From positions 524,599 to 588,598 of the forward strand of contig KE159810.1 in NCBI GenBank assembly GCA_000403495.2: DNA of 64,000 bases. The letters are read 5' to 3'. Source of the stretch: Lachnospiraceae bacterium 10-1. GTDB taxonomy: Bacteria > Bacillota > Clostridia > Lachnospirales > Lachnospiraceae. Below the pieces are notes generated by a model. That model made no database searches. It was not told where the DNA came from and saw nothing but the letters and a program-made list of their open reading frames with translations. Below, piece after piece: positions 1 through 7,497 of this stretch; the stretch's first letter is position 1; the number at the start of each line of letters is the position of its first letter. The translations under genes were made by a program, and so were the position numbers.

Positions 1-1060
1 CGATGGTAAAATCATCCTTATATTTAGCTTTGATTCCCCGTTTTTCATTCAGGTCAATAAAGGGAGTAATCCCTTTGCGTTTACAGTATTTATAAATCGG
101 CATGGCATCATGGGCAGAATCAAGAAGCAGCTTGGAAATCTGAAATTCAGGCAGAAAACTTTTCATTCTAAAAAAAGTATGCAGGAATCCGTGAGAATCA
201 TGTCTTGAGGCAGGATTCAGCAAAGGAAAAACAGGAAGGTCACTTTCTGAATCAGAAGCAACCAGCATATATAAATCGAAACCATGATAAAAGCAGGAGC
301 GGGATGAATCCCATCCGATATCACAGTCGGGCTGGGAAAAGTAACGGTCGCAGGAGCAGTCATGAATACCTTTGGAGGGGCAGTCACAGACACGGTGTTT
401 CCGTTCTCTGGCAGATGTAATAACAGGAGTGCCGTCACCGGCAAGAGCCAGTGCATCAGGATTGATAAGTCCTTTAGAAACAGACTGCTGTAGGAATTCC
501 TGATTAAAAAGGTCAAAAAGAGAACCATAAGGCTGCTCAGAAACAGGGAGGGAAGTATTTTCCAGTTCCTGTAAGAGCTGCCCGACAGATATTTTTTCAA
601 CAGATTTTGCCTTGGCACCTTTGGCAGAAGGCTTTTTGACAGAAGCCTTAACGGGATGAATGTGGGGAGTCAGGTTATTTTCATCAGAATCCCAAAGACG
701 GTTCAAAAAATCATAGAAGGTACCAACACCGGGAGTGTCGCCGAATTCAAAACCGCTGAGAATGGCATAAAGAGGGTTGATTTTGAGTTGTGCAGCCCAC
801 TCAGTCAGGGAAGTGACTTTAAAATCCAAGGACAACAGGTAAGAACGGTGCATGCAGGAAGGGGTTCTTGGCTCAGGTCCAAAGACAGAATATGTGCTTT
901 TCAGTTTTTCATCGGTGTAGGAAAGGTCAAGATTCCAAAAGCGGTCAATGATATCCCATGTGGAACAGGCGATGGAATCAGGATTCGGATAATATTTACG
1001 TAAGTTTTCAACAACAAAGTTTTGGTAGTCAGAATGACTGCCGCAGTTAACAGGTAACAA
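1..1060 (-). CDS. DDE transposase (IS4/IS1182-like), partial at window edge
   Basis: The minus strand is open from a TTG codon at 1060 to the window edge and reads as a transposase of about 353 residues so far. The TTG is chosen because a GGAGG ribosome site lies eight bases upstream and no ATG fits. A catalytic-site pattern is visible: LALAGDGTPVIT (first Asp) and, later, LLLDSAHDAMPIYKY (second Asp). A Cys-rich insert (CDCPSKGIHDCSCDRYF) sits between them. The C-terminal Glu region lies outside the window. It belongs to an insertion sequence that interrupts the frl permease gene to its right. The exact IS family is uncertain; the IYKY motif is shared with the IS1182-type transposase at 61398-62855, but the proteins are otherwise different. 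Confidence 0.85.
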   Translation of the reverse strand, partial: MLPVNCGSHSDYQNFVVENLRKYYPNPDSIACSTWDIIDRFWNLDLSYTDEKLKSTYSVFGPEPRTPSCMHRSYLLSLDFKVTSLTEWAAQLKINPLYAILSGFEFGDTPGVGTFYDFLNRLWDSDENNLTPHIHPVKASVKKPSAKGAKAKSVEKISVGQLLQELENTSLPVSEQPYGSLFDLFNQEFLQQSVSKGLINPDALALAGDGTPVITSARERKHRVCDCPSKGIHDCSCDRYFSQPDCDIGWDSSRSCFYHGFDLYMLVASDSESDLPVFPLLNPASRHDSHGFLHTFFRMKSFLPEFQISKLLLDSAHDAMPIYKYCKRKGITPFIDLNEKRGIKAKYKDDFTI

Positions 1061-1175
1061 ATGAAATCGCCTCCAATCGAAAAATATGTCTTATAAATAA
1101 GGGCGCGAAGCGCCGCATTTTTCGATTGAATTGTCAAGTGTTTTGACAAAAAAAGTGGGGGATTTTAATAAAAAA

Positions 1176-1214
1176 GGAATCTGAAAGCCTTATATTTACT
1201 GGCTTAAAGATTCC
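1176..1214. terminator. Stem-loop at IS end
   Basis: GGAATCTGAAAGCC (1176-1189) pairs with GGCTTAAAGATTCC (1201-1214), twelve of fourteen positions, around an 11-base loop. It sits at the IS/permease junction and may block read-through between the frl operon and the transposase. Confidence 0.5.
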
Positions 1215-1431
1215 GAGAGATTATATTATTTTTAAATGCTACCCAAAAGCCATCACTGCCAAAAAGTTTCATATAATTTTTCAGCCCTACAAACTTCTTT
1301 GAGCCGGAAAATAATTCCCAGTTAAGAAAGCCATAACGCAGATTCTGAAAAATAGGATAATAGACAAAAAACAGCAATAAAACAAGCCCAGGAATGATAA
1401 AAAGATAAGGCGTAATTTTATTTTTTTTCAT
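1204..1431 (-). pseudogene. frlN: Sugar ABC transporter permease, truncated by IS (FrlN-like)
   Basis: Only the first ~70 residues of a MalF/UgpA-type carbohydrate permease remain: a cytoplasmic start, one membrane segment (PYLFIIPGLVLLLFFVYYP), and the conserved start of the periplasmic-loop region (GLKNYMKLF...FWVAFKNNII). Intact family members are about 290 residues with six membrane segments. The frame runs into the IS end and stops. A GGAGG site precedes the ATG. It follows the binding-protein gene directly, the order expected for frlO-frlN. No second permease (frlM) is in the window. The transporter is therefore non-functional unless another permease pair substitutes. The gene symbol is inferred from context. 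Confidence 0.8.
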
Positions 1432-1459
1432 GCTTGCCTCCTTTAAAATGTCTCCTGTT

Positions 1460-1498
1460 AAGGAACAGGAACCTTTTAATGATCAGTCCCTGTTCCTT
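1460..1498 (-). terminator. Intercistronic stem-loop between binding protein and permease
   Basis: AAGGAACAGG (1460-1469) and CCTGTTCCTT (1489-1498) form a perfect 10-bp stem between frlO and frlN. Such hairpins commonly follow binding-protein genes and raise their transcript level relative to the permease genes. It has no U-run in the minus direction, so partial attenuation or mRNA stabilisation is more likely than full termination. Confidence 0.55.
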
Positions 1499-1515
1499 TC
1501 AAATTTACCGTAAAT

Positions 1516-2859
1516 TTATTCAGCTTTTAAATCTCCCGCTGTCTTTTGCACATCAGCCATTACTTCTTCCGGTGTCATGCCTCCGCCTACCATCCGCTGA
1601 ATGTCAGCTAAGTAAGCTGTTACCAGTTCACTGTCCATTGCATTATCAAGCCAAAGGTTAATACTGGATGCAACCTTGATTGTCTCTGCAATCTCTACCA
1701 CCTTTTCATCGGCTGTGTCAGCATTAATTGCTCCGTCTACACAACTGATCATCTGTGTATCCTTTACCATTTTTGCTGCAACTTCTTTTGATGTGAGATA
1801 TTTCAAAAATTCCACTGCTTCATCAGGATGTGCCGTATCTGCCGATACCATAAAGCCCTGGGGTGCACCGGTAAGTGCGTTTTGATCTCCGTCGCCTTCT
1901 TTGATATCCGGGAAATCAAACCATGACCATTCAAACTCTGCCGGCTGAATGTACTGTACCTGATTAAACTGTTCATAATAAATTGCTGCTTTTCCTGTAA
2001 TAAAATCATTAATACCTGTATCGTAAGAGGTAGAATTAAAATCAGGAGTAAAGTATGGCGTCATCTCATTTAGGCGTTTAAGTGCCTCTACATACTGTGC
2101 ATCACTGAAATCACCTTCCATCGCGTAGTCTGCTGCAAGAGTATCCGCACTCACCATGCGCTGGTTCAATGTAGTCATATAATGTCCTGTTGCCCAGTCT
2201 TCCTGATTTCCAAGTGAAATAGGAATATAATCTGTCTTACTGATTGCATCTAAAACTGTCATAAAGTCTTCCCAGGTTTCCGGCACCTGAAGATTAAGTT
2301 CGCTGAAAATTTCTTTATTATAATAGAAAGCTTTCCCATCCATTACAATTGGAATACCATAAATTTTACCGTCAAAGGTAAAAGGCCCAAACTGATTTGC
2401 TATGATTCCCTCTGACCACGCCTTATCTCCACTGATATAACTGCTTAAATCCAGCGCCCTGCCTCCGTCTGCAAAATTCTGGGCATATACGCCGCTCCAT
2501 GCAAAATAAATATCGGGAGATTCATTACTCGCCAGCTTTACGCTGATCTCCTGCTTGTAATTGGCATTATCCGCACTGGTCATCACAACCTTTACCCCGG
2601 GATGGGCTTCCTCAAAGGATGCTGCTGCCTCATCAAAAAACTGCTTGGATGCCCCGTCAGAAAATCTGTGGAATACCGTAATTTGAATATCCCCCTCTGA
2701 TGTACTTTCTGTTTTTGCTTCTGTGGTATTATCCGCAGCACTTTCCGTGCTTTCCGCATTTTCCACTTTTTCTGTTTTTTCAGAACTGCCACAGCCTGCC
2801 AAAAGTCCCACTACCATAAATCCTGCCAGCAATAAACTCATTAATTTTTTGCTCTTCAT
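1516..2859 (-). CDS. frlO: Extracellular sugar-binding lipoprotein of ABC transporter (FrlO-like)
   Basis: This 447-residue protein has a lipoprotein signal peptide with lipobox LLAGC (Cys23), a Thr/Glu/Ser-rich linker to about residue 55, and a solute-binding domain of the family-1 (MalE/UgpB) type, with HRFSDGASKQFFDEAAASFE at the start and a Trp-rich binding face. It is expected to be anchored outside the membrane and deliver a sugar derivative to the permease. Its place between frlB and a permease gene mirrors Bacillus subtilis frlB-frlO-frlN, so a fructosamine such as fructoselysine is the likely ligand. The substrate assignment rests on neighbours, not on binding residues. Confidence 0.85.
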   Translation of the reverse strand: MKSKKLMSLLLAGFMVVGLLAGCGSSEKTEKVENAESTESAADNTTEAKTESTSEGDIQITVFHRFSDGASKQFFDEAAASFEEAHPGVKVVMTSADNANYKQEISVKLASNESPDIYFAWSGVYAQNFADGGRALDLSSYISGDKAWSEGIIANQFGPFTFDGKIYGIPIVMDGKAFYYNKEIFSELNLQVPETWEDFMTVLDAISKTDYIPISLGNQEDWATGHYMTTLNQRMVSADTLAADYAMEGDFSDAQYVEALKRLNEMTPYFTPDFNSTSYDTGINDFITGKAAIYYEQFNQVQYIQPAEFEWSWFDFPDIKEGDGDQNALTGAPQGFMVSADTAHPDEAVEFLKYLTSKEVAAKMVKDTQMISCVDGAINADTADEKVVEIAETIKVASSINLWLDNAMDSELVTAYLADIQRMVGGGMTPEEVMADVQKTAGDLKAE

Positions 2860-2878
2860 AATAACCCTCTCTTTCCCT

Positions 2879-3865
2879 TTAATACTCTACTAAATGCATA
2901 TATCTTCTGATGTCCAGTGAATGATCCCGCTCTTTTGCAATTGCTTTGGAAAACATGCGGCAGATATTGTTAATCACAAGTGCGCCCAAGTATCCTTTAT
3001 AGTCTTCCTCCACATCCATAAAATCTACATCCTTCATATCAATTTTAAAAATTCTGTCCGTATACTTTTCAAGGAAGGTAAGTGCACGCTCTTCCAAAAA
3101 TCTTGTCTGATCCAATCCCATCAGCATAATAACCGGACTGTTCTTTTCAATGATTTCAAAGGGCCCATGGAAAAATTCCCCTGCATGAATGGGAATTGCA
3201 TTGATCCACTGCATCTCCATCATATAGCAGTTGCAAAATACGTAAGCCTGTGAGTAAGCGCTTCCACTTCCAAGAGAGTATAAAACCTTATCCTCCCTGC
3301 AGGCACGTCCAAATTCTGCTGCCTTGTCCGCATACTGCTCCTTTGCCCGGTCAATCACTTTCTTTAATGCTTCCAGGTTCTTTACCATGCTGTCAAAAAT
3401 TTGAATTCCTTCCTGGGCCTGTAAGATTCCGGCAGTTAAGAGATACATCACTCCATAACTGGTATCAATAGGATCTGCTGTCTCATAATATCCATACTTT
3501 ACAAAAAATTCCCCTTCCTTTTGAAGCACGGAATCATCCACCATTGCAATTGTGATAACAGTTGCGCCTTTTCCCTTTGCATATCTGGCTGCTGCAACTG
3601 TCTCCGGCGTCATTCCCTCCTGGGAACACAAAATCACTACTGCATCCGCATTCACAGCCGGGGAATTGCGGTAAATAAATTCATTGGAGTTTAAGTACTC
3701 ACATGCAAAATTTTCTGCTTTGGTATCAACCAAAAACTGGCTGGGATACATAAGTGCGGAAGAACCGCCGCAGGCAATCACATACATTCTCTTGAATTTG
3801 CGGTCCTCTATCCCTTTTAATACTTCTTTCACATTTTCTAATACTTTTACTTCAGGGTAATTCAT
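2879..3865 (-). CDS. frlB: Fructosamine-6-phosphate deglycase (SIS-domain)
   Basis: This 328-residue protein has two sugar isomerase (SIS) domains at about residues 20-140 and 185-300, with sugar-phosphate loops ACGGSSALMYPS and SLGSGSAYSQAYVF. The C-terminus (DHSLDIRRYMHLVEY) has the form seen in FrlB proteins. FrlB cleaves fructoselysine 6-phosphate, made by the FrlD kinase, to glucose 6-phosphate and lysine in the cytosol. A GAGGAG site precedes the ATG by a few bases. It is the first gene after its own operator-bearing promoter and a ~195-base structured leader. A related glucosamine-type isomerase is possible, but frlD nearby supports FrlB. Confidence 0.85.
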   Translation of the reverse strand: MNYPEVKVLENVKEVLKGIEDRKFKRMYVIACGGSSALMYPSQFLVDTKAENFACEYLNSNEFIYRNSPAVNADAVVILCSQEGMTPETVAAARYAKGKGATVITIAMVDDSVLQKEGEFFVKYGYYETADPIDTSYGVMYLLTAGILQAQEGIQIFDSMVKNLEALKKVIDRAKEQYADKAAEFGRACREDKVLYSLGSGSAYSQAYVFCNCYMMEMQWINAIPIHAGEFFHGPFEIIEKNSPVIMLMGLDQTRFLEERALTFLEKYTDRIFKIDMKDVDFMDVEEDYKGYLGALVINNICRMFSKAIAKERDHSLDIRRYMHLVEY

Positions 3866-3895
3866 TTTCTCCTCATTTCTACGCCGCTTTTTACT

Positions 3896-3999
3896 AAACC
3901 GTACATGATGAGATCATATATGGTTTAAAAGTTTGTGGATGCAGCGTTGACACAAACTTTTTCTTTTCACATAAGAATGACTCTCAAAGCGCAGCATCC
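3896..3999 (-). promoter_or_regulatory. Structured 5' leader of frlB
   Basis: Three inverted repeats lie between the promoter and the frlB start. AAACC..ATGAT/ATCAT..GGTTT spans 3896-3926 with one mismatch. AAAAGTTTGTG/CACAAACTTTT is a perfect 11-bp stem at 3927-3937 and 3951-3961. A long-range pair, near-complementary with one mismatch, joins about 3936-3945 to 3990-3999. The second and third pairings involve overlapping bases, so they could be alternatives or form a pseudoknot. No known riboswitch class was recognised. Confidence 0.5.
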
Positions 4000-4042
4000 T
4001 TTGTTTTTCTTACTTGTGTCATGACTTTTATTTTGGTTCAAC

Positions 4043-4053
4043 CGGTAGTACCA
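4043..4053. promoter_or_regulatory. GntR/FadR-type operator upstream of frlB
   Basis: CGGTAGTACCA matches the FadR-subfamily operator pattern TNGTNNNACNA except for the first base. It lies just downstream of the frlB -10 box, where a bound repressor would block transcription. The same element occurs at 5787-5797. Confidence 0.7.
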
Positions 4054-4067
4054 GTGCTGTTATAAAT

Positions 4068-4096
4068 AAAATAACATGCACAGGAATAAATGTCAA
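4068..4096 (-). promoter_or_regulatory. Promoter of frlB-frlO-frlN
   Basis: On the minus strand TTGACA (4091-4096) and TATTTT (4068-4073) are spaced by 17 bases, a good sigma-A promoter. The GntR operator follows within about 20 bases of the predicted start site. Confidence 0.7.
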
Positions 4097-4212
4097 TATT
4101 TTTCATTAAAAAGATTTTCAGGAATTATTGTTCCTTCTTAGACAGGCTTTTTATCCTCTAATATGAAAAACAGTTGCCTGTAAGAGCACGCGGATAAAAA
4201 AGAACCTCTATC

Positions 4213-4247
4213 AAATGGGGAGCTGCCTAAAAAACAGCTCCCCATTT
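4213..4247 (-). terminator. Rho-independent terminator after the GntR gene
   Basis: AAATGGGGAGCTG and CAGCTCCCCATTT form a perfect 13-bp stem with a 9-base loop, 20 bases beyond the regulator stop codon. It separates the frlD-regulator transcript from the frlB promoter. Confidence 0.8.
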
Positions 4248-4266
4248 TTGCAAATTAGATATTGCA

Positions 4267-4956
4267 TTATACTTTTATATCCTTGATTTTGCTTTGGCTG
4301 ATTAAAATATCCTGGATGTCGAAATGTTTGCCGGCAATGGCTTTGATACTTTTTCTATCCTGATCCCTTATGGCTTCAATTAAAGCTTTATGCTCCTTTT
4401 GGGCAGAATCCACACGAGTAGGGTATATTTCCGTAATCATGAAAAATTTACGTTCAGATATGGCATACAGGGAACTTAAAAGTGCCGGATAGATGCTGTT
4501 ATGGCTTGCCTTTGCAATCTGCAAGTGAAATGCCACATCACATTCGTTAAATTTCTTTACGTGTTTACGGTAGGTTTCCATCTGCTCATAGATAGCTTCC
4601 AGTTCACAGATGTCTTCTTTTGTGGCTACTTTTGCCGCCTTAAGACAGACCTCCATTTCAAGAACGGACCGTACTTCCACAATATCCATTAAATAGTTAT
4701 GGTTGTCAAATACTACGCTTTCCAGATAATCCGCCAGTTTTTCATCCTGCCTGTTGGATACATATGCACCTTTTCCCGGAATCACCTCAATCAATCCTTT
4801 ATCACTTAAAACGCGCAGTGACTCCCTCAGCATATTTCTGCTGATCCCAAACTCCTCCGCCATTTTGCGCTCTGAAGGAAACTTTTCTCCAACTTCCATT
4901 TCTCGAATCCTGCCTTCCAGCTTTTCCAATATTTCACTGCTTAATAATGTTGCCAT
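4267..4956 (-). CDS. GntR family (FadR subfamily, FCD domain) transcriptional regulator
   Basis: This 229-residue regulator has an N-terminal winged helix at about residues 8-68 (GEKFPSERKMAEEFGISRNM, then RESLRVLSDKGLIEVIPGKG) and an all-helical FCD ligand-binding domain from about residue 80 to 215. The FCD domain keeps the typical His pattern (FHLQIAKASHN, KEHKALIEAI, KHF). It lies 26 bases after frlD in the same transcript. Its operator consensus appears at both the frlD and frlB promoters, so it probably represses the locus and is released by a pathway intermediate. The frl regulators known in E. coli and B. subtilis are, as I recall, of the HutC GntR subfamily, so this is a different subfamily doing the same job. 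Confidence 0.88.
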   Translation of the reverse strand: MATLLSSEILEKLEGRIREMEVGEKFPSERKMAEEFGISRNMLRESLRVLSDKGLIEVIPGKGAYVSNRQDEKLADYLESVVFDNHNYLMDIVEVRSVLEMEVCLKAAKVATKEDICELEAIYEQMETYRKHVKKFNECDVAFHLQIAKASHNSIYPALLSSLYAISERKFFMITEIYPTRVDSAQKEHKALIEAIRDQDRKSIKAIAGKHFDIQDILISQSKIKDIKV

Positions 4957-4982
4957 ATATCACTCTCTTCCCTCATTAGTTA

Positions 4983-5762
4983 TCAAAATGCCCCAAAATG
5001 CTGAATTGTTTCCTCTGCCTTGGCAGCGCCTGCCCAAAGACAGGATAAAATATCTTCTCCGTTCATTTTTGCGTACATGAATCCCGCAATAAATGAATCA
5101 CCTGCCCCAATGGTATCTACAGTCTCTACCTTTCTTATTCCATGCCTGTAAAACTTTTCTCCATCATAGGCAATACTGCCATTTTCCCCCAAGGTTGCAA
5201 TCACACATTTGATAGAATTCCTGTATGCATTTTTCAGATAGTCCAAAATAAATTCATCCTCTTTTGTGTAAGAAAAAAAGGCGTACTGTACTGCGTTTAA
5301 TACCTGTTCCCGATTTTGATAATCCAGCTTGTTCCCAAAATCATAGCATAAAACAGCATTCCTGGATAAATCAGCCACCTTTTCGTCAATATTTCCGTAT
5401 ACGGAAGTATGTATCAAATCTACTCTCTGAATAAGATCCTCATCTGTCTTATTTAATTTAAATTGTTTTAGCACCCCTTCACGGTAAGCAAGAAATTTCC
5501 TGTCATTTCCCTCTAAATCAACTTCTGTGACCGCAGTCTCTCCCTCCATCACATGAACCTTGCTTACATCAACCTTTGCATTTTGTAGTTCCTTTAAGAC
5601 AAGCCTGCCATTTTCATCATTTCCAACTGCTCCAAGATAAGCAGATTCGGCTCCAAGCTGGCACATATACACCGCAAAATTTACAGAGCATCCGCCAACA
5701 TATTTTTCTCCACGATTCACATAATGATCAATGCAGTTATCACCAATTGCCAATGTTTTCAT
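4983..5762 (-). CDS. frlD: Fructoselysine 6-kinase (PfkB/ribokinase family)
   Basis: This 259-residue PfkB-type sugar kinase opens with MKTLAIGDNCIDHYVNRGEK and GGCSVNFAVYM, carries VIATLGENGSIAYDGEKF, and ends with the ATP/anion-hole and catalytic-base motif DTIGAGDSFIAGFMYAK (Asp base in GAGD) and ETIQHFGAF. These segments closely parallel E. coli FrlD, which phosphorylates fructoselysine at C6 before FrlB cleaves it. An AGGAG site lies eight bases before the ATG. It is the first gene of the frlD-regulator transcript, with a canonical promoter and an operator just upstream. Confidence 0.88.
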   Translation of the reverse strand: MKTLAIGDNCIDHYVNRGEKYVGGCSVNFAVYMCQLGAESAYLGAVGNDENGRLVLKELQNAKVDVSKVHVMEGETAVTEVDLEGNDRKFLAYREGVLKQFKLNKTDEDLIQRVDLIHTSVYGNIDEKVADLSRNAVLCYDFGNKLDYQNREQVLNAVQYAFFSYTKEDEFILDYLKNAYRNSIKCVIATLGENGSIAYDGEKFYRHGIRKVETVDTIGAGDSFIAGFMYAKMNGEDILSCLWAGAAKAEETIQHFGAF

Positions 5763-5786
5763 ATACCATCTCCTACAGCTAAGATT

Positions 5787-5797
5787 TGGTACTACCA
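5787..5797. promoter_or_regulatory. GntR/FadR-type operator upstream of frlD
   Basis: TGGTACTACCA is an exact TGGTNNNACCA palindrome. It lies immediately downstream of the frlD -10 box and matches the site at 4043-4053 in sequence and position. Confidence 0.75.
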
Positions 5798-5806
5798 GTT
5801 ATGCCA

Positions 5807-5836
5807 ATTATAAAATAGCAATCGTAATTTTGTCAA
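5807..5836 (-). promoter_or_regulatory. Promoter of frlD-regulator transcript
   Basis: On the minus strand TTGACA (5831-5836) and TATAAT (5807-5812), spaced by 18 bases, give consensus -35 and -10 boxes. Confidence 0.8.
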
Positions 5837-5878
5837 TTATATTTTACCCGGCAGCCATCCTTATGTTAAAAAGAAGAA

Positions 5879-5905
5879 GCAGGACTTTCAAAATGAAAGT
5901 CCTGC
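5879..5905 (-). terminator. Terminator of the glutamate synthase-like gene
   Basis: GCAGGACTTTC and GAAAGTCCTGC form a perfect 11-bp stem with a 5-base loop. On the minus strand it is followed by a T-rich tract. It lies 38 bases after the stop codon of the gene ending at 5943. Confidence 0.8.
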
Positions 5906-5942
5906 CACAGTAAAAAACTTTTAAATTACATTTTAAATCAAT

Positions 5943-7343
5943 TTATTTTCCACCTGCATGTGGAATATTTGTATGCTCTGATATTTCCCTGCTGATTGTA
6001 CAAAGGTCATCCGTTGAAAGGCTGTGTATATCCGCATTTCCGGTAATTCTTGCAAATGTTCTTAATTCCTCCGCAGAACACTTCAAATAATTCTCTACTC
6101 TCTTTGCAGCAGTGTCAATATGTAATCTTTCACGCAGTTTTTCATCCTGGGTAGCCACACCTACCGGACACATTCCGGTGCCGCAAATACGATATTGCTG
6201 ACAGGCTGCCGCCACCATAGCTGCAGAAGCAACAGCCACAGCATCTGCACCCATGGCAATTGCCTTTGCAAAATCAGAAGATACCCTGAGTCCTCCTGTG
6301 ATTACCAGATCAATCTCTGATCCAATGGAATCAAGATATTTTCTTGCACGATAAAGTGCATAGATTGTAGGAACGCTGGTGGAATCCCTTATAATGGCAG
6401 GAGATGCTCCTGTTGCACCGCCCCGTCCATCTATGGTAATAAAATCAGGCTCTGCATAAACGCAGAATTCCAAATCCTTCTCAATACGTCCAGCAGCAAT
6501 CTTAATGCCTATCGGTCTGCCATCACTTAACATACGCAGATCATTTACCAGCCTTTTTAAATCCTCCGCACTGTTTATTCCCGGAAATTTGGAAGGACTG
6601 ATGACATCTTTTCCCAGAGGTTTGTTTCTTATTTTTGCAATTTCAGGAGTAACTTTTTCTCCTGGCAGGTGGCCGCCCATCCCCGGTTTGGTTCCCTGCC
6701 CGATTTTAATTTCAATGGCATCGGAGGTTTTCAGATTTTCTTCCGTCACACTGTACAAATTCGGCACATATTCAAAAATATACTTATGTGCCGCTTCCTT
6801 TTCCTCCGGAAGGATGCCTCCCTCCCCACTGCACATGGCTGTACCGGCGGCGGCACTTCCTTTGGCCAGTGCAATTTTTGTTTCTCTGGAAAGTGCACCA
6901 AAAGACATATGCGAAATGTAAACCGGCATATCAAGAACCATAGGCTTTTTTGCATGTTTTCCAATTACAGTTTTCAAAGACACTTCTGCGTGTTCATCTA
7001 AAGGCATGGGATTTAACTGTGCGCCAAGTACAAGCACATCATCCCAGTTTGGCATTTTTCTCTGTGTTCCCATCGCCTCAATTGCTGACTTTCCGGTAAC
7101 AGCCATTTCGTGGATTTCTTTCATATACCGGTAATCACTGTCCATCTTCCGGGTTTCTTTGGGATAGCTTAAGTCCAGGTTCTCAACATTTACGGAAACA
7201 GGCTTCTTTTCGGATTCCGGCTGGGCTTCAAACTTCTCCGGCGGCTGTTTACAGATGGGGCATTCCGTCAATTGGGAAACTGGTTTTCCCTCTTTTTCCT
7301 CATCATACACATATCCACAGATACTGCATTTGTAGATCATCAT
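5943..7343 (-). CDS. Rubredoxin-glutamate synthase (FMN-binding GltB2-type) fusion
   Basis: The first ~40 residues form a rubredoxin-like iron site (CSICGYVYDEEKEG then CPICKQPPEKF). After a linker, residues ~70-466 make the FMN-binding glutamate-synthase barrel, with MSFGALSRETKIALAKGSA, IGQGTKPGMGGHLPG, DGRGGATGASP and CGTGMCPVGVATQ. This stand-alone synthase domain is the kind found in anaerobes that lack a fused glutaminase; it binds FMN and an Fe-S cluster and may form glutamate from 2-oxoglutarate with ferredoxin or rubredoxin electrons. No glutamine amidotransferase domain or gene lies beside it, so the physiological reaction is uncertain. It appears monocistronic with its own terminator. 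Confidence 0.85.
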   Translation of the reverse strand: MMIYKCSICGYVYDEEKEGKPVSQLTECPICKQPPEKFEAQPESEKKPVSVNVENLDLSYPKETRKMDSDYRYMKEIHEMAVTGKSAIEAMGTQRKMPNWDDVLVLGAQLNPMPLDEHAEVSLKTVIGKHAKKPMVLDMPVYISHMSFGALSRETKIALAKGSAAAGTAMCSGEGGILPEEKEAAHKYIFEYVPNLYSVTEENLKTSDAIEIKIGQGTKPGMGGHLPGEKVTPEIAKIRNKPLGKDVISPSKFPGINSAEDLKRLVNDLRMLSDGRPIGIKIAAGRIEKDLEFCVYAEPDFITIDGRGGATGASPAIIRDSTSVPTIYALYRARKYLDSIGSEIDLVITGGLRVSSDFAKAIAMGADAVAVASAAMVAAACQQYRICGTGMCPVGVATQDEKLRERLHIDTAAKRVENYLKCSAEELRTFARITGNADIHSLSTDDLCTISREISEHTNIPHAGGK

Positions 7344-7497
7344 AAGTACCTCCTTTTTATTTTTCTTATCTGCATTTTTGGCAAAAATCGTATCCTTTTA
7401 AGCCTATCATAACAGTCAGGAAGGTCTTCTACAAGCATTTTTCATATAATTGTTCTTTAGACCGGTTTATACCACCTACCCGGCAATTCGTCAACCT

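Larger units (their letters stand above)
1..1215 (-). mobile_element. Insertion sequence, left part outside window
   Basis: The transposase gene is followed on its 5' side by about 150 bases of non-coding IS end. This contains a GGCGCGAAGCGCC hairpin near 1103-1116, a TTGTCAA/TTGACAA inverted pair and a large stem-loop at 1176-1214. The reading frame of the ABC permease to the right stops within these bases, so the IS boundary is near 1215-1228. The exact terminal inverted repeat and target duplication cannot be defined because the other end is outside the window. Confidence 0.75.

Noticed and set aside
217-618. 133-codon minus-strand reading frame
   Set aside because: It lies in another frame of the transposase gene, whose own frame (open from 1060 to the edge) has clear DDE motifs.
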